A stretch of DNA of 64,000 nucleotides, taken from NCBI RefSeq assembly GCF_009363115.1, contig NZ_CP045298.1, positions 1,704,001 to 1,768,000 on the forward strand, given 5' to 3'. This document shows positions 7,794-17,818 of this stretch, in pieces. The notes under the pieces were generated by a model. It ran no database searches, was not told the DNA's origin, and saw nothing but the letters and a program-made list of their open reading frames with translations. Origin of the DNA: Paenibacillus brasilensis. GTDB lineage: Bacteria; Bacillota; Bacilli; Paenibacillales; Paenibacillaceae. Within the stretch, counting starts at the first letter, position 1. The number at the start of each line of letters is the position of its first letter. The position numbers and the translations under genes were made by a program.

Positions 7794-8234
7794 TTAAGGA
7801 ACAAGTGGGGTATTTGCCAACGGGTTGGCTGTTCTAAGATCAATAACAACCTGCCTTTCACCGCCTGACTTCGGTAAAACCGGGTCCCCTGGTGAGAAAC
7901 GACATGAAATAACCGAAATTTCCATATGGCTATAGCGCACCATACGTGTCAGAATCGGCAGTGTGTCGTCCATAGACTCATCATCCAGTACCGTCACATG
8001 CAGCGGCCTCCGGTGTAGCCAAGCAAGTATGCTCAACGAACGCATCACCCATTCCACACGGTCTCCGTCATTGGACGTAATCACAATATAGCGGGTCGCA
8101 CGATGCTCCGGAGATAATGCGTGCGCATCTTCACCATTGCGATAAGCCTGAACCGCCTGTCGTATATACATGAGATGCACGACCGCGGCTCCTACACCGT
8201 ATATAAGCAATATCCAAACCAAGTGAGCCGTCAC
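7794..8234 (-). CDS. Small membrane-anchored protein with glycosyltransferase-2-like half-domain
   Basis: A 146-residue protein with one N-terminal membrane helix (about 4-25), then a soluble part. Residues about 48-95 ([19 protein letters not shown]...[16 protein letters not shown]) resemble the first half of a family 2 glycosyltransferase fold, with DDES in the position of the nucleotide-binding D-D-x-S motif. The acceptor-binding half and catalytic base are missing, so activity is doubtful. The start is GTG at 8234 with GGAGGTGG 7 bases upstream. It follows degU by 89 bases and ends before a terminator, so it may be cotranscribed with degS-degU. I do not assign a function. Confidence 0.6.
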   Translation of the reverse strand: MTAHLVWILLIYGVGAAVVHLMYIRQAVQAYRNGEDAHALSPEHRATRYIVITSNDGDRVEWVMRSLSILAWLHRRPLHVTVLDDESMDDTLPILTRMVRYSHMEISVISCRFSPGDPVLPKSGGERQVVIDLRTANPLANTPLVP

Positions 8235-8323
8235 GAAGGTTCCACCTCCTCCTATAGCGACAATATATGCCGTATAACAGGAAGAGGTGTCACGGTTATG
8301 TACTGGGTTTCAAAGACTTCGTT

Positions 8324-9046
8324 TTACAGCGTAACCCATCCGTATTTGATCGAGTTAATAACCGCTTGTGTTCGGTCATCAACCTCCATTTTTTGCAGAA
8401 TACTGCTGACATGGTTTTTGACCGTTTTTTCGCTAATGAATAAATATTCACCGATCATTTTGTTGCTCTTGCCTTCTGCCATCAAACGCAGCACTTCAGC
8501 CTCACGGCGGGTCAACGGATTATTTTCGCCTGCGACAAACTTCACGCCTGCTTCCTTGGTATGGCCCTCAGCCATAGCTCCGGTTTCATTCAGGTAGGTC
8601 ATTCGGCGAAGCTGCTGAATGAGTTTACCCGTTACCTTCGGATGAATAAACGCATATCCTTCATGAACCGAACGAATCGCGTTAATAAGGGACTCCGCCT
8701 CCATATCTTTTAACAAATATCCGTTGGCCCCCTTGCGCAGCGTTTCGAATACATAGCTTTCATCATCATGAATCGACAAGATGATCACTTTGACATCCGG
8801 AAACATCTCGCGCAGCTTTTCGGTTGCCTCTACACCATTTTCAATTGGCATGTTAATGTCCATCAGAACAATATCCGGTTTCTCCACGTTACAAAACTCA
8901 AGCACCTGGATACCATCACCGCATTCTCCGATGACCTCAATGTCATCCTCCATATTTAAAATACGTTTAAGCCCTTCACGGAACAACTGATGATCGTCCG
9001 CCAAGAGAACTTTAATGGGTGCATTACTGATTTCTTGATTTTCCAT
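8324..9046 (-). CDS. degU: Response regulator DegU
   Basis: DegU is the transcription factor of the DegS-DegU two-component system, controlling exoenzymes, competence, motility and biofilm genes in Bacilli. The 240-residue protein has an N-terminal receiver domain with the acidic pair DD (17-18) and phospho-acceptor Asp63 (IVLMDINMP), followed by a LuxR/NarL-type helix-turn-helix ([19 protein letters not shown]...[13 protein letters not shown]). The RBS AAAGGAG is 7 bases before the ATG. It starts 4 bases after the degS stop codon, so the two are translationally linked. A slightly longer linker than in B. subtilis (229 residues) separates the domains. Confidence 0.96.
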   Translation of the reverse strand: MENQEISNAPIKVLLADDHQLFREGLKRILNMEDDIEVIGECGDGIQVLEFCNVEKPDIVLMDINMPIENGVEATEKLREMFPDVKVIILSIHDDESYVFETLRKGANGYLLKDMEAESLINAIRSVHEGYAFIHPKVTGKLIQQLRRMTYLNETGAMAEGHTKEAGVKFVAGENNPLTRREAEVLRLMAEGKSNKMIGEYLFISEKTVKNHVSSILQKMEVDDRTQAVINSIKYGWVTL

Positions 9047-9050
9047 GTTG

Positions 9051-10211
9051 TTACTCCTTTCCCTTTTCCACGTTGGTTGGGATATGAATCACTATCTTGG
9101 TGCCTTGATTCTCAGCTGATTCGATCTCCATTCTCCCCTCGAGCAGTTCAACCCTTTCCCGCATACCAATCAGACCAAAATGCCCATGATCTTTGCTTTT
9201 TTGCTGGAAGAGCTCTGGCTTGAAGCCCAGACCATTATCCTGTACCACGATTTTTACAAGCTGCGCCTGATAGGTAATCTCAACAAGCACATAGGTAGGA
9301 TAAGCATGCTTGGCAGCGTTGGTCAAAGCTTCCTGAATCAGACGGTAAATGGCTGCTTCCATCGCGGAAGAGAGACGGTGTTCCTTGCCCCTTGTTTCAA
9401 AAAGCGCTCTAATCTTCGTTTTTTCTTCAAAATCCTGCACATATTTTCGGAGCGTCGGAATAAGCCCCAAATCATCCAGGGCCATAGGACGCAGATTAAA
9501 AATGACCTTTCGCATTTCCTCAAGGCTGGAGCGAACTTGTTTCTTCAAGTCTACTATTTCGTCCTGAACCATCTTAAATTCCTGCTTAGCGATCATTCTT
9601 TCCACAATTTCCGTCCTAAGCACTAGATGTGCAAGGAGTTGCGCAGGTCCATCGTGAATTTCGCGAGATATGCGCTTACGCTCCTCTTCCTGAGCCAAAA
9701 TAATTTTCAGACCAATAAACTGCCGATTTTTGGCCGATTCGATGATCCGCGTCACTTGTCCCAGCTCACCTGACAAATATTCCAGCACAACCCCCATCTG
9801 TGAACCGATGGTTTCGGCGCGCTCAACAGAATCCTCAACACTCTTGGCTCGCTTTTGCAGATCATCTCTTCTGGCTTTAAGATACATTTCCTTCTCGCGA
9901 AATATCATCACATCGAGCTGAAGCTGTGTCGCCTTCTCGTAAGCCTGCTTGATATCTTCTTCTGAATAGCGGACAAAGTCACGGCTGACCTCAGTCAGCC
10001 GTATACGGGACCGCCGATAATTCATTTCCAGCTGGTCCACCTTTTCAATCGTTTCCGCCGTTTCCTTCAGAACACTTTGAAGCTCCTGATTTAACGTGAC
10101 CAGCTCGATCCGGGCCGTGTCCAATATTTCGAACATCTGATATTTGCTGTTCTCCATCACCTGGATGGCATTTTTAATGACTCGGTCTATGATATCGGCT
10201 TGAAAGTCCAC
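9051..10211 (-). CDS. degS: Sensor histidine kinase DegS
   Basis: DegS is the cytoplasmic sensor kinase that phosphorylates DegU. The 386-residue protein has no membrane segment, a long coiled-coil sensor region (about 30-165), the HisKA_3 phospho-acceptor motif SREIHDGPAQ (His186), and a C-terminal HATPase domain with N box EALTNAAKHA and G box DNGLGF. The start is GTG at 10211 with GGAG about 10 bases upstream. Only 47 bases separate it from the gene upstream (10259), and no terminator is visible there, so partial readthrough is possible. Confidence 0.96.
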   Translation of the reverse strand: MDFQADIIDRVIKNAIQVMENSKYQMFEILDTARIELVTLNQELQSVLKETAETIEKVDQLEMNYRRSRIRLTEVSRDFVRYSEEDIKQAYEKATQLQLDVMIFREKEMYLKARRDDLQKRAKSVEDSVERAETIGSQMGVVLEYLSGELGQVTRIIESAKNRQFIGLKIILAQEEERKRISREIHDGPAQLLAHLVLRTEIVERMIAKQEFKMVQDEIVDLKKQVRSSLEEMRKVIFNLRPMALDDLGLIPTLRKYVQDFEEKTKIRALFETRGKEHRLSSAMEAAIYRLIQEALTNAAKHAYPTYVLVEITYQAQLVKIVVQDNGLGFKPELFQQKSKDHGHFGLIGMRERVELLEGRMEIESAENQGTKIVIHIPTNVEKGKE

Positions 10212-10258
10212 AAATGTTCTACTCCAATCCTAGCATTTCAAGTATATATCATACCATA

Positions 10259-12976
10259 TCATGACTGGAGGGTGATGGTCTTCGTTTCTTGTTCCCATTT
10301 TACAGTCATCCCTAGCTGCTCAGACACAAGTCTTAATGGGACTAAAGTCCTACCATCTAGCACTATAGGCGCTACATCCGTGCTCTGACGCTTTCCGTTC
10401 AGAACAACTTCTTTTTTCCCTACGGTCAGATCCATCAGCACACCGCCGCGCATAATCGTAATCCGCTGATCGCCTGCATTCCACTTGGCCTGCCCACCAA
10501 AAGCATCGAGCACATACTTGATCGGCACATACGTTGCCCCATTGCGTGTCATCGGAGCCGCATCAATCGCTGTCGCTACTCCGTTCACGCTCATTGATTT
10601 TTGCCCGATTGTCATCTGAGCTGTTCCTTTTTTGAGTCCTTCGGTACCAACCGTTCCCGGTGTATTAAAAGAAATATTATCAAAAGCGACATTGCCTGTT
10701 TTAGCGCGCTCATCCTGACCCTCTGCGACATTGACCACATAAAGACGCTTGAGCTTCGCCGGATATGAAATTTTCAGTCCGCTCATGTCTGCATTAATTG
10801 TTTTCCAGCCATTCCAGTCAATTACCTTGGCCAGATCAATATATGCCGTTTGGCCTTGAGCATCCTCCAATTCTGCCCGCAGCCAGTTCAGACTTTTATC
10901 CCCTCTCACATCCACAGAGATGGATGAAGCCGCTTTTTCAAGCGTTTTTCCGGATGTGCCGTTCAGTTGGGCATAAGCATACATTTTGCCACTGCCGTTT
11001 GTCATATCATAGTTCAGCTCCAGCACCTTAGAGTTGGCATGATCCCCATCTCCTTGCACAACGGCAGCTGTCCCGGTAACACCAGCTACATTCGAAGTAA
11101 AATCAATCGGATACGAAACATTTTCAAAATCCTCCCAATCGCTTGTACTTTCCCCACCTGCAGACAGGAAGACAACCGCACTGAAACCGTCATAGCGACC
11201 GATGGCATAGCCCGTTTTCACACCCGAGTCCACCGAGTTGACTGTAAGCTGGTTGTCCTTGACACTTCCCTTAAAGCCGATGAACTCCCACTTGAGGGCA
11301 TCTGACGTAATGCTGACGCTTTGACCATCTTTTGTCTTGGCCGTTACAGGTACAGCAATTTTAGCACCAGCGGCGAGTGAGCCTGTTCCACTTCCTGCAG
11401 TCAATGATGAAATTTCATCTGCTCCAAGCACCGTAACCTTGGTCGTTGCGCTTGCTGAACCACTGGAAGCTGTTAGTGTAGCAGTTCCTGGTTTGGCTCC
11501 TTTTACAACGCCACCACTCACTGACACAACAGCCGGATTGCTGGACTTCCACGTCACTTGTACTTTCGAAGTATCGAATGGATTGTAGTAGTTGTCATAT
11601 CCTTTGAAGGAATAGCTTCCGGTCTGACCGATCAGCAATGTTTTATTGCCTTTAATGGTGAAGCCTTTAAGCGTCCCTTTAGGAGCACTGGTATATACAC
11701 CCACTCCATTTACGATGCTGCGCTGCTCCGTGCCATATTCGGTATTAAACGTGAGCTCTGCCGTCGTATCTCCCAAATCGCGGGTTACCATAGTAGTAGA
11801 ACCGCCCCCGTCAAGGTTCATCCCTTTCCAGACGCCAATATCCTGCATCAGGGTTTGCAGCTCGCTCAGAGAGACACCAACGCTGTTCCCGTTCTTCTCA
11901 ACGGCAATGACATAAGCGTAACGCTTGTCACGGGAATATCCCAAAGCTGTACGCGCACGGGTCCCGCCTATGCTTGTTGTGCTCCGGGAATACGAGGTTT
12001 TCTGACCGTCATTTACTAATATGGTATGTCCACCAATCATCATTTGAAGGTTGGAAGGATCTACTTCACTCCCTGTCGATTTCACACGAAGGTGATAGCT
12101 CGTTTCTACCGTCTGTCCCACAGTCAGATGCTCTTTGGCATATTCAGCCGCTTTACCATGAGTACGCAAAATATAGCCATCCTGCGGGACGGTCATATTC
12201 AATCCAGCGTTGCTGGAGACTTGCGTAACCACGCCGTTTTGCACCAATACCTCGGTAGGCGTTGTCGAGCTGTTTTTTGGACGTTCCACTGCCTTCCAGG
12301 CAGATGTATAAATATACATAGCATTAGAGTGGCTGTAGCTGCTTCCACTCGTTTCAGGCGTATATGAAGCCTTGTTCATCCCTGCCAAAGAAAAGGATGA
12401 CCCATCCCCGGCCTTTACTGTACCTTCAAAAGTAAACTGCTCTACCATCGGAGAACCGTCCTTGGTTACAGCAAAGGCATACATGCCTGTTAAATCAGAC
12501 GGAGTAGACATTAACACACCCTTGGATACTTGTCCGCCAATCGGCGCTCCCTCGCTGGAGGTATTAAAATAATCTCCGTTTACACCAGCAACCGCACCAG
12601 TCTCTTTTGCCATACCACCTGTACTCTGACGGGTCGTAAACTGTCCGTTCTTCCCGGTCATGACATCCAGCTTGACGTATGGATTTTGCAAGTCCACCCG
12701 AATAATATCAGCCAGTGCTGTTCCTTTGGAACCTTTAAAACGATATTTCATCAAAGTTGCACCAGAAGTAAGGATTTCTTCGCCCAGCTTTACAGTTGCA
12801 CCGGAGGCTGCACTTGCGATTGGCACAGACATCCAGCCATTTAACGGGATTAGTGCCCCTGTTCCGGCAACCGGCCCTACCCACAATACTCCTGCCAGTG
12901 TCAGAACGGCCCATTTCTTAGCGATTCTTCTACCATCCACTTTCTCATTGCCCTGTTTCCTATTACTTAAAAACAT
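10259..12976 (-). CDS. Secreted phosphodiester glycosidase (NAGPA domain) with C-terminal stalk domain
   Basis: A large exported protein. After a signal peptide (RRIAKKWAVLTLAGVLW...IASA) comes a NAGPA-type phosphodiester glycosidase domain, the family that cleaves sugar-phosphodiester bonds; its hallmarks are AGVNGDYF, GGTRARTALGY and the glycine-rich MNLDGGGSTTMV. A bacterial Ig-like (BIG2) domain follows (TWKSSNPAVVSVSGGVVKG...GTATLTA), then a beta-rich domain, and finally a copper-amine-oxidase-N-type stalk domain made of two halves (NGATYVPIKYVLDAFG, LDGRTLVPLRLVSEQLG). A wall-glycopolymer substrate is inferred. Start uncertain: ATG 12976 (GGGAG upstream) is chosen; ATG 13000, GTG 12940 and TTG 13039 are alternatives. 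Confidence 0.85.
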   Translation of the reverse strand: MFLSNRKQGNEKVDGRRIAKKWAVLTLAGVLWVGPVAGTGALIPLNGWMSVPIASAASGATVKLGEEILTSGATLMKYRFKGSKGTALADIIRVDLQNPYVKLDVMTGKNGQFTTRQSTGGMAKETGAVAGVNGDYFNTSSEGAPIGGQVSKGVLMSTPSDLTGMYAFAVTKDGSPMVEQFTFEGTVKAGDGSSFSLAGMNKASYTPETSGSSYSHSNAMYIYTSAWKAVERPKNSSTTPTEVLVQNGVVTQVSSNAGLNMTVPQDGYILRTHGKAAEYAKEHLTVGQTVETSYHLRVKSTGSEVDPSNLQMMIGGHTILVNDGQKTSYSRSTTSIGGTRARTALGYSRDKRYAYVIAVEKNGNSVGVSLSELQTLMQDIGVWKGMNLDGGGSTTMVTRDLGDTTAELTFNTEYGTEQRSIVNGVGVYTSAPKGTLKGFTIKGNKTLLIGQTGSYSFKGYDNYYNPFDTSKVQVTWKSSNPAVVSVSGGVVKGAKPGTATLTASSGSASATTKVTVLGADEISSLTAGSGTGSLAAGAKIAVPVTAKTKDGQSVSITSDALKWEFIGFKGSVKDNQLTVNSVDSGVKTGYAIGRYDGFSAVVFLSAGGESTSDWEDFENVSYPIDFTSNVAGVTGTAAVVQGDGDHANSKVLELNYDMTNGSGKMYAYAQLNGTSGKTLEKAASSISVDVRGDKSLNWLRAELEDAQGQTAYIDLAKVIDWNGWKTINADMSGLKISYPAKLKRLYVVNVAEGQDERAKTGNVAFDNISFNTPGTVGTEGLKKGTAQMTIGQKSMSVNGVATAIDAAPMTRNGATYVPIKYVLDAFGGQAKWNAGDQRITIMRGGVLMDLTVGKKEVVLNGKRQSTDVAPIVLDGRTLVPLRLVSEQLGMTVKWEQETKTITLQS

Positions 12977-13134
12977 TTGGATAATAGCTCCCATCTTCAT
13001 TGTATTCAAACGGAATGATCCGTACGTGTACGCTAGCAATAAACAAAAAAAGTCTTCTTATATTAATAGACTTATTATAAAGGCAAAAGTTACGAAAATC
13101 CCGTCAACTTATTCACAAAATCGAAAACAGCGAA

Positions 13135-13185
13135 TTGACGAACACAGTATGGGCGAAATATAATACGAATGAACTATTAAGTTCA
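13135..13185 (+). promoter_or_regulatory. Sigma-A promoter with overlapping operator-like palindrome
   Basis: TTGACG (13135-13140), an 18-base spacer and TATAAT (13159-13164) form a near-consensus promoter for the RND operon. Six bases past the -10 box lies TGAACT-ATTA-AGTTCA (13170-13185), a perfect inverted repeat covering the expected transcription start, and a further half-site GAGTTCA occurs near 13198-13204. The TetR-family gene at the end of the operon is the obvious candidate to bind here, though this is inference. Confidence 0.7.
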
Positions 13186-13241
13186 AAACATACTAATGAG
13201 TTCAGGTCTATTTTTATTGACCTATCGGGAGGTTTGAAAAC

Positions 13242-14651
13242 ATGAATAAACAACGGTTACTTACCGTACTTACTTTATCCCTGAGCATAGCAATCGCTGG
13301 ATGTTCCAGCGTGGAGAAAGATGCTAGTCTAGGCTCAACTGCACAGCCAACCGTTGTGCGTACTACAGTTGTCAAATCCTCTCCGCTCCATACTGCCTAT
13401 AACTTGTCAGGCACTCTTCAGGCTTATGAGGAAAACACACTGGCTTTTCAAAATGGAGGCACCGTAGCCAGTGCAGATCTCACTGTCGGTACAGCTGTAC
13501 AGAAGGGAGCTGTTATTGCTCGTTTGGATGACGCTGATTACAAGCTCCAAGTGGCACAGGCGACGGCCTCCATCCTGGAGGCACAAGCTGGTATTGATAA
13601 CGCACAGGCTAATTTACAAGCTGCTAGCTCTGCGATTCAATCCGCCGATGCTGGCATTACAGGAGCTCGCGCGAATGTCAACAAGATCAATAAAGGTGCA
13701 CGAGCTCAAGAGAAACAGCAAGCGCAAGCCACTGTAGATAAGGCACAAAGTGCCTATAATAAAGCCAAGACGGATAGTGAGCGTACGCAGAAGCTGTTTG
13801 AGGCAGGCGCTGCCACCGCATCAGATAATGAGAATGCTCGCCTGAATGCTACTGCGGCCCTGAAAGATCTGGAGCAAGCCAAGGAATCCCTGTCCCTTTT
13901 GCTGGAAGGGGCCACAACCGAAGATCATCAATCCGCCCAGGCTTCCTTTCAAGATGCGCTTGCAGGTAAAAGCAAAGCCCTTGCTGCCAGTGAGCAGGCT
14001 GCAGCTTCCAAAAAACAAGCCCATGCCAACTACGAAAAAGCCCTTGTTGCCAAGGGGCAGGCAGAACTTGCGCTTTCACGCACCCGTCTAATTTCTCCTG
14101 TGAACGGCGTTATTTTAAGCAAGAGCGTGAATACAGGTGACTTGGTCGCTTCAGGCCAAACCGTCTATCGCATAGGCTCAATTGACCGTCTCAAGGTACT
14201 GCTTCCGGTACCGGACAGTGAAATCAGAGATTGGAAGAAGGGGCAATCTGTGAATGTGATGCTATATGAGGAAAGCCGTCAAGGCACTGTTTCCAATATC
14301 TACCCTTCAACCAGTGCCAATACGGGAATAGTCAACGTAGAGATCGTTATAAACAATCCTCAGCGGGACTGGTTACCTGGTCAGGTGATTAAAGCTGCTC
14401 GACAGGTGACAGACAAGAACGGCATTCTCGTTCCCGCTGAAGCGGTCATTAACACAGGAACAGAGCCTTTTATCTTTAAAGATATTAAAGGAAAAGCTGT
14501 TAAAACACCCGTAAAGCTTGGCGATCAGGTTATAGAAAATCAATTACAAATCGTATCTGGCCTTCGTGAGGGCGAACGTATTGTCATTAAAGGGGCAGAA
14601 AATCTATTTGACGGCAATGCGATTAAAGCGGAAGAAGGCGGCCGCCCATGA
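13242..14651 (+). CDS. RND efflux periplasmic-adaptor-type lipoprotein (first system)
   Basis: This is the membrane-fusion (HlyD/AcrA-family) subunit of an RND exporter. The 469-residue protein has a lipoprotein signal with lipobox AIAGC (Cys21), a lipoyl-like half (about 60-95), a long alpha-helical hairpin rich in Ala/Gln/Lys (about 100-280), a return lipoyl segment (SPVNGVILSKSVNTGDLV), then beta-barrel and membrane-proximal domains. The hairpin tip reads RTQKLFEAGAAT (181-192), the R-x3-L-x6-S/T pattern diderm adaptors use for TolC docking. RBS GGGAGG. Its stop overlaps the pump start by 4 bases, indicating coupled translation. Confidence 0.93.
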   Translation: MNKQRLLTVLTLSLSIAIAGCSSVEKDASLGSTAQPTVVRTTVVKSSPLHTAYNLSGTLQAYEENTLAFQNGGTVASADLTVGTAVQKGAVIARLDDADYKLQVAQATASILEAQAGIDNAQANLQAASSAIQSADAGITGARANVNKINKGARAQEKQQAQATVDKAQSAYNKAKTDSERTQKLFEAGAATASDNENARLNATAALKDLEQAKESLSLLLEGATTEDHQSAQASFQDALAGKSKALAASEQAAASKKQAHANYEKALVAKGQAELALSRTRLISPVNGVILSKSVNTGDLVASGQTVYRIGSIDRLKVLLPVPDSEIRDWKKGQSVNVMLYEESRQGTVSNIYPSTSANTGIVNVEIVINNPQRDWLPGQVIKAARQVTDKNGILVPAEAVINTGTEPFIFKDIKGKAVKTPVKLGDQVIENQLQIVSGLREGERIVIKGAENLFDGNAIKAEEGGRP

Positions 14652-17600
14652 TTGAATATTTCGTAAAAAAGCGAAAAATTACGTTACTTTTTTTTGTTAT
14701 GCTTGTTTTAGTCGGAGCTTTTGGATTTTTCCAATTACCACAGCAGGAAATGCCAGATGTCACCATACAAAATGCTATGGTAACAACAGTCTATCCTGGT
14801 GCTTCACCGCAAAAAGTTGAACAAACCGTAACCAAGGAGCTGGAAAAGCGCATCAAGGAAGTAGAAGGTGTTAAAACGATTACATCGACTTCCGGTAACG
14901 GATTCTCCTCTATTTTAATTGAATCCAAAAATGGAGTTGATCCACAAACGGTATGGGATAATATGCGTAAAAAAGTACAGGATGCGCAAGCTGATCTTCC
15001 CGAAGGTGCTGAAGTACCTGTTGTGAATGATAAGCTAACCAGTTCGTTTATCGGCTCCTATGCGCTGGTAGCTGACTCCCCTGCACCGCTATATCAGCTC
15101 AATGATTTAATCACAACGTGGAAAGATCAGCTCAACACCATACCAGGTGTATCCAATGTCAAGTTCAACGGGCTCCCTGACCAGGAAGTGCGTGTCCAAA
15201 TCGATAATCAAAAGCTTCAACAGTACCATCTGTCGTGGGGACAGGTCGCACAGGCGATCCAGTCACAAATCGATCGGGTTCCGACCGGCGATATTGACTA
15301 CAACGGACGTACTTTTCAGCTCATTGTCCGGGAGCCCCAAAAAGCCGAGGAATTAAATCAAGCCATTCTGACTCGGACTGAGGAGGGGGCTCCCGTCTAT
15401 TTGCGAGATGTTGCCACGACCGAGCTGGCACACGCCAAAAAGGAATACTTTGCCTATGTAGAAGGAAAACCTGCCATTACGCTAAGTATTGGAGCAGAAA
15501 AGGGCACAGACGTCCCGTCTATGAGCAAAAAGGTCAATGCCAAGCTTCAAGAGTTAGAAAGAACCCTTCCCGATGGGATTCGGCTTGAAACTCTTTTTGC
15601 ACAAAAGGATCAGGTAGACCATATCTTCGACGATTTGCAACGCGAGACAATTCTAGCAATTGCAGCTGTGATTCTCGTTTGTATGTTGGGCCTGAATTTG
15701 CTGACTTCTGCTTTTGTCGCACTGGCGATTCCAATTTCGGTTGCCATTGCTATTATCTTTTTGCCTATGTTCGGTATTACACTGAATCAAATCTCCGTTA
15801 TCGGTCTGATCATAGTACTTGGCATACTTGTCGATGACGCTGTAGTGGTAAATGATAATATTGAGCGGAGGCTTACGGAACTAGGGGAATCACCCAAAGA
15901 TGCAGCTATCAAAGGTACTAAAGAAGTGATGCTTTCGATTTTGGTTGCATCACTGGCTACCATCTCAGCCTTTGCTCCACTACTGTTTTTGCAAGGAAAT
16001 GTAGGTGCATTCATCAAGCCTATTCCAGCCATTGTTACGCTGACCATGCTTGCTTCCATGATCATGTCGCTCACCATCATCCCCATTTTCCGGGAATGGT
16101 ATGAGAAACGCAGACAGAATCGTCAACCTCAACGTAAAATGAAGCCTGCAGGCTTGTTGGGCCGGCAGATTCAGTCTTTAAATAAGCTGTATTCACAAAA
16201 GCTGATGCCCAAAGTCATTAAGCGTCCCTTGCTGACTGCAATGGCAGGACTCATGCTTGGAACAGCCGCTTATGGATTGGTTCCATTTACTGCAGTCGAA
16301 CTCTTTCCCGATTCGGAGGACCCTCATGTCGCATTCAATATAAAGATGCCTATAGGCACCTCCGTTACAGAAACGGATCAGGTCGTCAAAGACATTGCAG
16401 ACTGGATCAAGAAGCAGCCCGAAACCTCCGAGGTCGTCTACAGTGCCGGAGGAGCTGCACCGCAGCTATTTAGTGATATTAGTAGTTCGGGTGGAGATAT
16501 TAGATATGATGAAACCGTGGGACAAGTTGCGGTCGTCGGCAAAAAAAATACTTTTGATCTTAACACGACAGTGGATGCCTGGGAACAGCATGTTAAAAGG
16601 TCATATCCTGAAGCTACAATCACGGCACATGTTCCCCGTCTGGGAATCCCGGTAGGCAAACCTGTTTCCATTCGGATTTCCGGTCAGAATCTGAACCAGT
16701 TGCAAACCCTTGCCCAAAAGGTAAAGGAGCAGATTGCCACAGTGAAGGGCACAACCGGCATCGTGGATGATATAGGGATTGAAAGATATGCACTGGATCT
16801 GCAAGTCAACAAGCAGGCTATGGATCAATACCTGGTAAGTTACACGGATCTGACTCGTACTTTGCTTTTATTAAAAGAAGGAGCGAAAGTCAGCCAATTT
16901 GACACTGGCAACGACCTGGTGGATATTAAATTGTATTTGAATCATAGCAATGAGGAGCCTAGCACCCTTTTCCAACAATTAAGTGTGGTCAACTCTGCCG
17001 GTGTGCAGATTCCATTAAACCAGCTTGTACAGATCAAGCCTTCATTTGCAATTCAGCAAATCAAGCATTACAATATGGAGCGGACGATTACGGTAGAAGC
17101 CGATTTGAACGGGCGTACTGCAAGCGAAGCGATGGTGGATGTAAAAAGCAAATTGGCACAAATGAAGTTCCCTGAAGGCTATAAATGGGAGGTAGGCGGC
17201 GAAACATCCGATCAATCCACCATATTCGGAGATTTAGGGAAGCTGTCGATCGTTGTAGTTCTACTCATTTTACTTTTGATCACTATGCAGTTTTACTCGC
17301 TGTCCATCCCTATTATCATTATGACGACCGTATATCTGGCAGCAGCCGGCGGGATCATTGGTATTTTCTTGACTGGTATGCCTATCGGTTTTATGAGCAT
17401 CATGGGAATTATTGCTCTTGCAGGCATTGTTGTACGGAACGGAATTGTGTTAATTGAATTTATTGAAGATGCCCGGCACGAAGGAATGGAACTAAAAGAA
17501 GCCGTGATACAAGCTACCGCTGCCCGTTTCAGACCCATTTTATTGACTTCTCTGGCTGCTATTGTAGGAATGATTCCGTTAGCCCTGCTGGGAAGCCTTC

Positions 17601-17764
17601 TCTTTAAACCACTGGCCTTTACCGTCATTTTCGGTTTGTTGTTTTCAACTATGTTAACCTTGTTTGTCGTGCCGTCCTTATATATGATTTTGGCCAAGTT
17701 CAAATTGCGCCGTCAGCTCCAAAAACAACAACACACGGTTATGACACCCGATCAGCCTTTATAA
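14648..17764 (+). CDS. RND family efflux pump (first system)
   Basis: A 1038-residue inner-membrane RND transporter, the energised subunit that moves substrates using the proton gradient. It shows the twelve-helix pattern with two large extracytoplasmic loops after helices 1 and 7 (start IEYFVKKRKITLLFFVMLVL, then QEMPDVTIQNAMVTTVYPGAS). The helix-4 proton-relay pair is intact (GILVDDAVVVND, Asp396-Asp397), and a basic residue (Arg in GIVVRNGIVLIEF) takes the place of the helix-10 Lys of AcrB. The nearest characterised monoderm relative by type is SwrC (YerP) of B. subtilis, a surfactin-resistance pump; the substrate here is unknown. A TetR regulator follows. Confidence 0.94.
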   Translation: MIEYFVKKRKITLLFFVMLVLVGAFGFFQLPQQEMPDVTIQNAMVTTVYPGASPQKVEQTVTKELEKRIKEVEGVKTITSTSGNGFSSILIESKNGVDPQTVWDNMRKKVQDAQADLPEGAEVPVVNDKLTSSFIGSYALVADSPAPLYQLNDLITTWKDQLNTIPGVSNVKFNGLPDQEVRVQIDNQKLQQYHLSWGQVAQAIQSQIDRVPTGDIDYNGRTFQLIVREPQKAEELNQAILTRTEEGAPVYLRDVATTELAHAKKEYFAYVEGKPAITLSIGAEKGTDVPSMSKKVNAKLQELERTLPDGIRLETLFAQKDQVDHIFDDLQRETILAIAAVILVCMLGLNLLTSAFVALAIPISVAIAIIFLPMFGITLNQISVIGLIIVLGILVDDAVVVNDNIERRLTELGESPKDAAIKGTKEVMLSILVASLATISAFAPLLFLQGNVGAFIKPIPAIVTLTMLASMIMSLTIIPIFREWYEKRRQNRQPQRKMKPAGLLGRQIQSLNKLYSQKLMPKVIKRPLLTAMAGLMLGTAAYGLVPFTAVELFPDSEDPHVAFNIKMPIGTSVTETDQVVKDIADWIKKQPETSEVVYSAGGAAPQLFSDISSSGGDIRYDETVGQVAVVGKKNTFDLNTTVDAWEQHVKRSYPEATITAHVPRLGIPVGKPVSIRISGQNLNQLQTLAQKVKEQIATVKGTTGIVDDIGIERYALDLQVNKQAMDQYLVSYTDLTRTLLLLKEGAKVSQFDTGNDLVDIKLYLNHSNEEPSTLFQQLSVVNSAGVQIPLNQLVQIKPSFAIQQIKHYNMERTITVEADLNGRTASEAMVDVKSKLAQMKFPEGYKWEVGGETSDQSTIFGDLGKLSIVVVLLILLLITMQFYSLSIPIIIMTTVYLAAAGGIIGIFLTGMPIGFMSIMGIIALAGIVVRNGIVLIEFIEDARHEGMELKEAVIQATAARFRPILLTSLAAIVGMIPLALLGSLLFKPLAFTVIFGLLFSTMLTLFVVPSLYMILAKFKLRRQLQKQQHTVMTPDQPL

Positions 17765-17818
17765 AATGCATGGAGTAATGCGACGTGTGCCGGACTGGAC
17801 CCTAAAAGGGGAGTATGT

